Part shown: positions 18,498-25,817 of the stretch, piece after piece
Layout of the letters: each line of letters begins with the position of its first letter
How positions within the stretch are numbered: position 1 is the first letter of the stretch
The notes under the pieces: generated by a model
Database searches by the model: none
Told to the model about the DNA's origin: nothing
The model's input: the letters and a program-made list of their open reading frames with translations, nothing else
From: Maritimibacter sp.
Lineage (GTDB): Bacteria; Pseudomonadota; Alphaproteobacteria; Rhodobacterales; Rhodobacteraceae
Length of the DNA stretch: 64,000 nucleotides
Direction: 5' to 3'
Assembly: GCA_002695005.1 (NCBI GenBank)
Contig: NZNT01000011.1
Span: 26,128 to 90,127, forward strand
Program-made: the position numbers and the translations under genes

Positions 18498-19310
18498 CTA
18501 TGGTGCAGCCTGTTGCAGTTTTCCGCCCTGTCGCACCATCTCGATCCGCGTGGCCTTGCCGGTCTTGTCGTCGGTCTCGACATAGAGGCCCGAGAGCGTC
18601 GCGGACTCGTTGGCCGGGGAGAAGCGCCCCTTGACCATGCCGGTGACGAAACGGCGCAGCGGCTCGGCCTTTTCCATGCCGATCACCGAGTGGTAGTCGC
18701 CGCACATCCCGGCGTCGGTGAGATAAGCGGTGCCGCCCGGCAGGATCATCGCGTCCCCCGTGGGGACGTGGGTATGGGTGCCGACCACCACGCTCGCGCG
18801 GCCATCGAGGAAGTGGCCCATCGCCATCTTCTCGGACGTCGCCTCGCAATGCACATCGACCAGCGTGGCCTGCACGGCGCCGCCGAGGTTGAAGGGCTGA
18901 AGCGCCTTTTCGATCTGGCCGAACGGGTCTTCGAAGGCGCGTTTCATGAAGACGTTGCCGAGGATCTGGGCCACGAGGATGCGCCGCCCGCGCCGGTCCT
19001 CGAACACGCGCGCGCCGCGCCCGGGCGCGTCTTTGGCGAAGTTCAGCGGCCGGATGATCCGGGTTTCGCGTTCGCAGTAGGAGAGCATTTCCTTCTGGTC
19101 GAAGGCATGGTCGCCCAAGGTGACCACGTCCGCCCCCGCCTCGAAGATGAGCTTCGCGTGGGCCTCGGTCAGCCCGGCCCCGGAGGTCGCATTCTCGCCA
19201 TTGACCACCACGAAATCGAGCTTCCAGTCCTCGCGGAGGGTCGGGAGCCTGTCGGAGATGGCCTGCCGTCCGGCCCGGCCCATCACGTCGCCAAGAAAGA
19301 GTATCTTCAT
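18498..19310 (-). CDS. YmdB-family metallophosphoesterase
   Basis: This 270-residue protein belongs to the TIGR00282 (YmdB) family of dinuclear-metal phosphodiesterases; Bacillus YmdB cleaves 2',3'-cyclic nucleotides. The motifs are FLGDVMG at the N-terminus, VVNGENA at about 34-40, LGDHAF near 65, and GTHTHV near 180, which provide the metal ligands. The length matches the family. It lies 67 bases from the upstream transporter and is probably cytoplasmic. Confidence 0.92.
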   Translation of the reverse strand: MKILFLGDVMGRAGRQAISDRLPTLREDWKLDFVVVNGENATSGAGLTEAHAKLIFEAGADVVTLGDHAFDQKEMLSYCERETRIIRPLNFAKDAPGRGARVFEDRRGRRILVAQILGNVFMKRAFEDPFGQIEKALQPFNLGGAVQATLVDVHCEATSEKMAMGHFLDGRASVVVGTHTHVPTGDAMILPGGTAYLTDAGMCGDYHSVIGMEKAEPLRRFVTGMVKGRFSPANESATLSGLYVETDDKTGKATRIEMVRQGGKLQQAAP

Positions 19311-19373
19311 ATGAACTGGTTACGGGTTGGTGCGGGCGGGCGCAAGCGGGCGGGCAGGTGACGCCGGGGCCGG

Positions 19374-19934
19374 TCAGTCGAAGCGCAGGGTTTCGCGTTC
19401 GGTCACGATGGCGTCGAGCGGCTGGTCGGTGGGTTCGAGCGGCAGGTCGTCCATCTCCTGCGCGCCGTAGGCATAGCCGATGGCCACGGTCGGGCGCTGG
19501 GCCCGGAGCGCCTCCAGCGTGCGGTCGTAGAAGCCACCGCCATAGCCCAGCCGGTTGCCGGCCCGGTCGAAGGCCACGAGCGGGACGATCAGCACCTCGG
19601 GCACCACCTCGGGCCCCTCGGCGGGCCAGCTCGTGCCATAACCGCCTTCGATCAGCGGGGTCTCGGGGGTCCAGAGCCGGAATGAGAGCGGGTTGCCGCG
19701 TTTGGGCGTGACGGGCACGCCGACGGGGCCATGTTCGCACATCTCGGCCATGACGGCGCGGGAGTCGATTTCCGTCCCGATGGGGAGAAACCCGGCCAGC
19801 GGGCGGCCCCTGTAGGGCAGGAGCGCGGCCCTGAGCCGGGCCTGCGCGGCCTGATCGCGGGCGCGTTCATGCGCCCCGTCACGGGCGGCGAGGGCGCGCA
19901 CGCGGGCGTCGGTCTTGTCCATCGTCACGGTCAT
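19374..19934 (-). CDS. 5-formyltetrahydrofolate cyclo-ligase
   Basis: This enzyme converts 5-formyl-THF to 5,10-methenyl-THF using ATP. The 186-residue protein shows the family C-terminal block RLGYGGGFYDRTL (about 128-140) and the PLVAFDRAGNRLG lead-in. The ATG at 19934 overlaps the stop of mgtE (ATGA), so it is translated after the magnesium channel gene. A second in-frame ATG four codons later is also possible. Known symbols are fau and ygfA. Confidence 0.93.
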   Translation of the reverse strand: MTVTMDKTDARVRALAARDGAHERARDQAAQARLRAALLPYRGRPLAGFLPIGTEIDSRAVMAEMCEHGPVGVPVTPKRGNPLSFRLWTPETPLIEGGYGTSWPAEGPEVVPEVLIVPLVAFDRAGNRLGYGGGFYDRTLEALRAQRPTVAIGYAYGAQEMDDLPLEPTDQPLDAIVTERETLRFD

Positions 19935-21313
19935 AGAAGCACGATCCCGGCGAGGCCGAGGAAGGCGAAGAAGCCGACCACATCGGTCACGGTCGTCACG
20001 AAGGTGCCGGAGGCGAGCGCCGGGTCGATCTTGAACTTGTCGAGCAGGACGGGGACGAGCACGCCCGCGAGCCCCGCGACCATGAGGTTGATGACCATTG
20101 CTGCGGCGATCACCGCGCCCAAAAGGGGCGTTCCGAACCAGATGACGCCGACAATGCCCATGACCACCGCGAAAACCGCGCCGTTGATGAAGCCCACGGC
20201 AGCCTCGCGCCGGATCACGCGCCAGACGTTCGAGGAGGTGAGGTCGCGGGTGGCGATGGCGCGCACGGCGACGGTCAGGCTTTGGGTGCCGGCGTTGCCG
20301 CCCATCGAGGCGACGATGGGCATGAGCACGGCCAGCGCGACGAAGCCCGCGATGACGTCCTCGAACAGCGCGATGACGAGCGAGGCGAGGATGGCGGTGC
20401 CGAGGTTCACGGCGAGCCACGGCAGGCGCGCGCGCACCGTTTCGCTCACCCGGTCGTTGAGCGAGCCGTCGCCCACACCGGCGAGGCGCAGGATGTCCTC
20501 TTCGTGTTCCTCGTCCAGGATGATCATGGCGTCGTCGATGGTGATGACGCCGACGAGCCGGTCGTCTTCGTCCACGACGGGGGCCGAAATCAGGTGATAC
20601 TGGTTGAAGGCATAGGCCACGTCGCCCTCGTCCTGATAGACGGGGATGGTGCGGAAGCTGTCCTCGGTGATCTCGGACAAGGCCGTGGTGCGGGGCGAGG
20701 CCATGATCTTGCCCAGCGTGACATAGCCGGTGGGCCGCATCCGGGGGTCCACGAGGATGACGTGGTAGAACTGGTCCGGCAGGTCGTCATGGGCGCGCAT
20801 GTGGTCGATCAGGTGGCCCACGTCCCAGTGTTCGGGCGCTGCCACAAGCTCGCGCTGCATCAGGCGGCCCGCCGATTCCTCGGGGTAGGAGAGCGACTGT
20901 TCGACGGCGGCCCGGTCGGTGACGGCGAGGGCGTCGAGGATGATCTCCTGCTGCGGCTCGTCGAGATCCTCGATCAGGTCGACGACGTCGTCGGTTTCCA
21001 GCTCCCGCACCGCGTCGGCCAGCACTTCGGGGTGCAGCGCGCCGATGACGCTTTCACGCACGCTCTCGTTCAGTTCCGAGAGGATGTCGCCGTCGAATTC
21101 CTTGCCGTAAAGCTGGACGAGACGCAGGCGCGTGTCCTCGTCGACCTGTTCCAGAAGGTCGGCGATGTCGGCCGGGTGGACCGGTTCGAGCGCCTCGATC
21201 AGCGCGTCGCTGTCACCTTCGCGCAGCGCGGTCAGCACCGGTTCGACCGTCTCCCGGTCGAGCGCGTAGTCGTCCTCTTCGTGGAGGTCTTCGGTGATCT
21301 GGTCTTCTGCCAT
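19931..21313 (-). CDS. mgtE: magnesium transporter MgtE
   Basis: MgtE is a dimeric Mg2+ channel gated by its own cytosolic domain. The 460-residue protein has, in order, an acidic MgtE N domain (about 30-135), two CBS domains (about 145-265) and five membrane helices (about 295-460). The helices contain the pore signature PIVASMGGNAGTQSLT near residue 330. I start at MAEDQ (21313), behind a purine-rich stretch; the frame is open upstream to 22252 but is then antisense to guanine deaminase. It overlaps the folate gene downstream and is divergent from guaD. Confidence 0.96.
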   Translation of the reverse strand: MAEDQITEDLHEEDDYALDRETVEPVLTALREGDSDALIEALEPVHPADIADLLEQVDEDTRLRLVQLYGKEFDGDILSELNESVRESVIGALHPEVLADAVRELETDDVVDLIEDLDEPQQEIILDALAVTDRAAVEQSLSYPEESAGRLMQRELVAAPEHWDVGHLIDHMRAHDDLPDQFYHVILVDPRMRPTGYVTLGKIMASPRTTALSEITEDSFRTIPVYQDEGDVAYAFNQYHLISAPVVDEDDRLVGVITIDDAMIILDEEHEEDILRLAGVGDGSLNDRVSETVRARLPWLAVNLGTAILASLVIALFEDVIAGFVALAVLMPIVASMGGNAGTQSLTVAVRAIATRDLTSSNVWRVIRREAAVGFINGAVFAVVMGIVGVIWFGTPLLGAVIAAAMVINLMVAGLAGVLVPVLLDKFKIDPALASGTFVTTVTDVVGFFAFLGLAGIVLL

Positions 21314-21424
21314 TTGACACCCCGCCTGTGGTCGCGGCGACATTAGGGGAAGGTGTCGCGGAGATACAGGGTTAAACCCGTGGACCTCGCCCGATGTGCG
21401 GCATAGTTTCGCCGGGGTAACGAC

Positions 21425-22723
21425 GTGCGGACAGACATGAAACTCATCCTCGGCCAGACCCTTTCGTTCATCGCGGACCCGTTCGCGGAAACCCCGGAGA
21501 TGTCGGCCCTGTGGGACCGGCGGTCGGGCGTCGTCGTGGACGACACCACCGGCACGATCATCGAGGTCGGGCCGGCGGACACGCTCAAGCGCCTCTGGGC
21601 CAATGCCGACATCGAGGACCACGGTGACGGGCTGATCCTGCCCGGCTTCATCGACGCGCATGCGCATTATCCGCAGACGGGGATCGTGGCGAGCTGGGGC
21701 AAGCGGCTGATCGACTGGCTCAACACCTACACCTTTCCCGAAGAGGCGCGCTTCGGCGATCCCGGTTACACCGCCGAGGTGGCAGCGCGCTATTTCGACA
21801 TCGTGCTGGCGAACGGGACGACCACGACCGCGAGTTTCTGCACGATCCATCCCGAAAGCGTGGGCGCCTATTTCGCCGAGGCGCAGAAGCGGGGGATGCG
21901 CGTGGTCGGCGGCAAGACCTGCATGGACCGCAACGCGCCGGACGATCTGCGCGACACGGCGCAGTCGGCCTATGACGACTCGCAGCGGCTGATCGCGCGC
22001 TGGCACGGGCAGGGGCGGCTGACCTACGCGATCACGCCACGTTTCGCGCCGACCTCGACGCCTGAACAGCTCGAGGCGCTGGGCGCGCTTTGGGGTGAGC
22101 ACCCGACCTGCCTTATGCAGACGCATCTGTCTGAGCAGACCGAGGAAATCGAGTGGGTCATGGGGATGTATCCCGAGGCCACGGATTACACCGACATCTA
22201 CGACCGGTTCGGCCTGTTGGGTGAGGGTGCGCTGATGGGGCACGCGATCCACCTGTCACAGCGGGAGCGGGCGCGGCTTCTGGAGGCGGGCGCGAGCCTG
22301 ATCCATTGTCCGACATCCAACACCTTCATCGGGTCCGGGCTGTTCGACATGGCCGGGCTGCGCGCGGCTGGGCACCGCGTGGGGCTGGCGACGGACACCG
22401 GGGGCGGCTCGTCATTCTCGATGCTGCGCACGATGGCCGCGGCCTATGAGGTCGGGCAGCTTCGCGGCACGGCGCTCCACCCCGCGCAGCTTCTCTGGCT
22501 CGCCACGGCGGGCAGCGCCGAGGCGTTGGGGATGACAGGCGTGATCGGCACGCTTGCGCCGGATGCCGAGGCGGACCTCGTGGTTCTGGACCTCGCCTCG
22601 ACGCCCGCCATCGCGCAGCGCGCTGACCGGGCCGAGTCGATCTGGGAGCAGCTCTTTCCGACGCTCATGATGGGCGACGACCGGGCGGTTGCCGCGACCT
22701 ATGTTGCCGGGCAACGGATGTAG
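21425..22723 (+). CDS. guaD: guanine deaminase
   Basis: This enzyme hydrolyses guanine to xanthine and ammonia. The 432-residue amidohydrolase shows the first metal motif PGFIDAHAHYPQ (about 75-86, with the two metal-site histidines). It also shows TRFAPTSTPEQ-type substrate loops, the QTHLSEQ metal site near 238, the second HAIHL site near 276, and the terminal metal-site aspartate in LATDTGGGSS near 322. The GTG at 21425 gives a usual-length protein; an ATG four codons later is an alternative. It is divergent from mgtE. Confidence 0.95.
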   Translation: MRTDMKLILGQTLSFIADPFAETPEMSALWDRRSGVVVDDTTGTIIEVGPADTLKRLWANADIEDHGDGLILPGFIDAHAHYPQTGIVASWGKRLIDWLNTYTFPEEARFGDPGYTAEVAARYFDIVLANGTTTTASFCTIHPESVGAYFAEAQKRGMRVVGGKTCMDRNAPDDLRDTAQSAYDDSQRLIARWHGQGRLTYAITPRFAPTSTPEQLEALGALWGEHPTCLMQTHLSEQTEEIEWVMGMYPEATDYTDIYDRFGLLGEGALMGHAIHLSQRERARLLEAGASLIHCPTSNTFIGSGLFDMAGLRAAGHRVGLATDTGGGSSFSMLRTMAAAYEVGQLRGTALHPAQLLWLATAGSAEALGMTGVIGTLAPDAEADLVVLDLASTPAIAQRADRAESIWEQLFPTLMMGDDRAVAATYVAGQRM

Positions 22724-22778
22724 GGAATATCGGATTCCGGATGCTTTTCGCTTGAGTTTCAGCCCTCGTTAACAATTC

Positions 22779-23474
22779 TTGTCGCAAAACGACAAGAAGT
22801 TGAGCGGGCAGATGCACAAGGAAACCATTTCACTGATGAAAAAGGCCTTCGCCAAGCATGTGGCGGCGCGCGAACCCGGACGGGTTCTGGACGTCGGCTC
22901 GGTCGGGAAGCGCCGCTGGTTCCGTGGCATCTGGGAAGAGGGCGGCTGGACCTATGACGGCATGGACTTGAAGGCCGGTCCGAATGTGGATGTCGTGCTT
23001 GAAGACCCTTGGCGTTTCGACATCGCGGACGGGACGTATGACGCCGTGATCTCGGGCAACATGCTCGAGCATAACGAGTTCTTCTGGCTGACATTCCTTG
23101 AAATGTCGCGGGTGCTGAAGATGGGTGGTGTCATGGTCCATGTCGCCCCCTCGCGCGGGCCGGAACACCGCGACCCGCAGGATTGCTGGCGCTGGTATCG
23201 CGACGGGATGTTCGCGATGGCGAAATGGGGCGGGTTCGAATGTCGCGAGACGACGACGGACTGGTCCGATGAACACATCGAATACTATCAGCAGAAGAAC
23301 AAGGCGCGGGCCAAGCGGCTGACACGCACGCGGCGCCACACGGATAATTTCTGGGGCGATACCATTGGGGTTTTCGTGAAGGTCACCGAGACCGCGGATA
23401 CGATGGGCATGAATTACATCCGGCAGTTCGCGGCGCGTCACCCGGAAAAGACCGAAATCCTCGCCGCAGAATAG
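22779..23474 (+). CDS. SAM-dependent methyltransferase-like protein
   Basis: This 231-residue class-I methyltransferase fold has a glycine motif VLDVGSVGKR at about 36-45, an acidic strand end near 63 and a motif II-like AVISGNMLEHNE (about 88-100). Bacterial relatives are often encoded near glycosyl or surface genes, but the substrate is unknown. The TTG at 22779 is taken as the start; the ATG at 22812 (MHKET) is an alternative. There is no obvious operon partner. Confidence 0.8.
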   Translation: MSQNDKKLSGQMHKETISLMKKAFAKHVAAREPGRVLDVGSVGKRRWFRGIWEEGGWTYDGMDLKAGPNVDVVLEDPWRFDIADGTYDAVISGNMLEHNEFFWLTFLEMSRVLKMGGVMVHVAPSRGPEHRDPQDCWRWYRDGMFAMAKWGGFECRETTTDWSDEHIEYYQQKNKARAKRLTRTRRHTDNFWGDTIGVFVKVTETADTMGMNYIRQFAARHPEKTEILAAE

Positions 23475-23508
23475 CGGCGCGGCGGCTGTCCGGTTTCGGG
23501 TGGGAATT

Positions 23509-23584
<76 letters not shown>

Positions 23585-23642
23585 AACGCGGTGCTATCTG
23601 GAGGTTTCCGCCCGAACTGTCAAGCGTGTTTCGGGGCCGAAA

Positions 23643-24089
23643 TCAGGCCCCGACCTTCGCCTTCGAGCGCACGAAGTCCTCGATCTGCGCGGCGCGGATC
23701 GCCCCGGCCTGCCGGGCCACTTCGCGCCCTTTCTGGTAAAGGATCAGCGCCGGGATACCGCGGATGTTGTTCTTCATCGACACCTTGGGAAAGTCCTCGG
23801 TGTTGATCTTGGCGAGCCGCGCATGAGGGGCGAGCGCCTGGGCGGCCTTTTGGAACTCCGGCGCCATCATCCGGCAGGGGCCGCACCACGGCGCCCAGAA
23901 ATCGACGAGCAATGGCAGGTCGTCGGCCTTGGCCGCTTTGGCGAGCGTCGCGGGATCAAGCTCGCGCACCTTGCCGTCGATAAGCTTCGCGCCGCAGGTG
24001 CCGCATTTCGGCCCCGCGCCGAGCTTGTCCTCAGGCGCGCGGTTGAGCGCCCCGCAGTCGAGACAGGTGAGTTTGACGTGTTTGGCCAT
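23643..24089 (-). CDS. trxC: thioredoxin 2 with N-terminal zinc finger
   Basis: This 148-residue thioredoxin carries an extra N-terminal zinc module with C9-x2-C12 and C29-x2-C32. The redox motif WCGPC follows at 68-72 (C69, C72). This is the TrxC layout, a stress-induced disulfide reductase. It is a single gene, divergent from the small ORF at 24161. Confidence 0.96.
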   Translation of the reverse strand: MAKHVKLTCLDCGALNRAPEDKLGAGPKCGTCGAKLIDGKVRELDPATLAKAAKADDLPLLVDFWAPWCGPCRMMAPEFQKAAQALAPHARLAKINTEDFPKVSMKNNIRGIPALILYQKGREVARQAGAIRAAQIEDFVRSKAKVGA

Positions 24090-24160
24090 GACGTGCCCTC
24101 GAATTATATTCTATCCGATGAATATGTAGGGTGCGAACCCCGCACATCAAGGAGGCCGAT

Positions 24161-24346
24161 ATGCGAAACTGGGCCGATCTGCCAGCCGAAGAACAGCGCG
24201 TCCTGCGCGAGGCCTATCAGGCAGAGTTGGACCGTGCGCCGAGAACCTGCACGCTGGACGAAAAAATCCTGCGGTTCGCGGCGTGGCTTGCCGAGCGGGA
24301 TGTGGCCTTCTCAGCCGCGGACCTTTCCCCTAGACAGTCCGGGTAG
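24161..24346 (+). CDS. small protein of unknown function
   Basis: This 61-residue protein starts at the ATG at 24161, with a full AAGGAGG ribosome site five bases upstream, which makes it a convincing gene. It is mostly helical and charged (LPAEEQRVLREAYQAELDR) and has one cysteine. It ends 16 bases before the flavoprotein gene and is probably in its operon. I know no family for it. Confidence 0.7.
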   Translation: MRNWADLPAEEQRVLREAYQAELDRAPRTCTLDEKILRFAAWLAERDVAFSAADLSPRQSG

Positions 24347-24362
24347 CTTGCGGGAGTCCTCC

Positions 24363-25550
24363 ATGACCGACCAGAGTTTCGATGTCGTCGTGATCGGCGC
24401 AGGGCCTGCCGGCTCCGCCGCCGCGCGTCGGGCCTGCGACCTTGGCTTGTCGGTTGCACTGATCGACAAGGCCGTGTTCCCGCGCCCCAAACTGTGCGGT
24501 GCGCTGGTCAGTCCGCGTGGCAACAAGGCGGTCAGGCGGGTCTTCGACATGGAGATGACGCCGGAGATGTACCTCGTCTCGCGGCAGGTGGCGTTCAAAT
24601 GGGACGGGGAGGAGCTCAACCGGTTCGATGCGCCCTATGACCTGACCTATACCTATCGGCTGGATTTCGACCATTGGCTGCAACGGGCCGCTGTCGCGGC
24701 TGGGGCCGTGGACATGCAAGGCACGCGGGTCGAGCGGATCCTGGACGGCGAAAGCGCGATCGTGCTCGCAGACGGCACGCGCATTGGCTACGGCGTGTTG
24801 GTGGGCGCGGACGGGGCCGCTTCGCCCGTGGCCAAGCATATCCTCGGCGCGGCCTTCGACCCCGAGAAGATCGGCTTCGCCTTCGAGACGGAAGTGCCGG
24901 GGGGGTGCGAGGCCGAGGCGCTGATGTCCATCGATTTCGACATCGTGCGCTGGGGCTATGGCTGGAACTTCCCCAAGGCCGGGAGCCGGACCATCGGGCT
25001 GGGCGCGATCCGGTCAGTGGATCAGGACCTCAAGGCGCTGATGGCGCGCTATCTGGCGCACGAAGGCGTGGATGCGGCGAGCGTGACGATCAAGGGCGCG
25101 CATATCCCGCTGGGTGATTTCAAGGAGCATCCGGGCAAGGGCAACATCCTTCTCGTGGGCGACGCGGCCGGGTTCGTGGACGGGATCACCGGGGAGGGTA
25201 TCGCGCTCGCCATCGAGAGCGGGGCCGAGGCCGCCGAGGCCGCCGCGCAGGTGATCGCCGAGGGTCGTGTGCAGCGGGCCGACCGGGCCTATGTCCGCCG
25301 GATCAGGTATATCCAGTCGGACCTCGAACGCGTTCGGCGGCTGCGCGTGATCGCCTACAAGTCGGCCATGCGCGACCTGTTCAGGGAGAAGCTGCGCACC
25401 TCGGACCTGATGCGTTCGTCGCTGTTCGAGGTTCTGGCGGGGGAAGCGACCTATGCGGATATCGAGAAGAAGGTGGCCAAGCGCGCCTTCATGTCGGTCG
25501 CGCGGGGGCTGTCGTCCTGGCCATCCAAACTGTCGCGCCGCGCGGGCTGA
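24363..25550 (+). CDS. geranylgeranyl-reductase-family FAD oxidoreductase
   Basis: This 395-residue flavoprotein has the FAD Rossmann motif VIGAGPAGSAAAR at about 10-22. The family signature FPRPKLCGALVSPRG follows near 42-56. The second FAD motif is LLVGDAAGFVDGITGEGI near 262-279. The family reduces isoprenoid side chains, as ChlP/BchP and archaeal lipid reductases do. No chlorophyll genes are near, so the substrate (quinone, carotenoid or lipid) is open. It is probably co-transcribed with the 61-aa ORF just upstream. Confidence 0.88.
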   Translation: MTDQSFDVVVIGAGPAGSAAARRACDLGLSVALIDKAVFPRPKLCGALVSPRGNKAVRRVFDMEMTPEMYLVSRQVAFKWDGEELNRFDAPYDLTYTYRLDFDHWLQRAAVAAGAVDMQGTRVERILDGESAIVLADGTRIGYGVLVGADGAASPVAKHILGAAFDPEKIGFAFETEVPGGCEAEALMSIDFDIVRWGYGWNFPKAGSRTIGLGAIRSVDQDLKALMARYLAHEGVDAASVTIKGAHIPLGDFKEHPGKGNILLVGDAAGFVDGITGEGIALAIESGAEAAEAAAQVIAEGRVQRADRAYVRRIRYIQSDLERVRRLRVIAYKSAMRDLFREKLRTSDLMRSSLFEVLAGEATYADIEKKVAKRAFMSVARGLSSWPSKLSRRAG

Positions 25551-25684
25551 GGGTTTCCCAATAGCGCGCGGCTGACGCCGCGCACAGGTTTTGCGCGGCC
25601 CCGCCGATGGCAGGGCCACGCGGCGGGCGCTCTTGTTCGACATTTGGGAGGGCTGGCCGGTTCGGTCCATTTGCTGGGGAGGCG

Positions 25685-25710
25685 CTTGAGGGGGCGGTGT
25701 GCCCCTCAAG
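25685..25710 (+). terminator. hairpin in the spacer after the flavoprotein gene
   Basis: CTTGAGGGG (25685-25693) pairs perfectly with CCCCTCAAG (25702-25710). It lies between convergent genes. There is no T run. Confidence 0.5.
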
Positions 25711-25729
25711 TCGCCATTTCAATGGTGGG

Positions 25730-25809
25730 GCGAGTCGCCGGCGCGTCAAGGACGGGCCGCGCCGGGGGCGCGGTCGGCTGCGCCGATCCTTGACCCGCCG
25801 CCGACTCGC
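25730..25809. repeat. 23-bp imperfect inverted repeat enclosing a second hairpin
   Basis: The left arm (25730-25752, starts GCGAGTCGCCGG) and right arm (25787-25809, ends CCGACTCGC) match as inverted repeats at 21 of 23 positions. A smaller CCGCGCC / GGCGCGG hairpin lies inside. The element fills the gap between the convergent flavoprotein gene and gcvP, stopping 9 bases from the gcvP stop. Confidence 0.8.
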
Positions 25810-25817
25810 GGTGCGGG

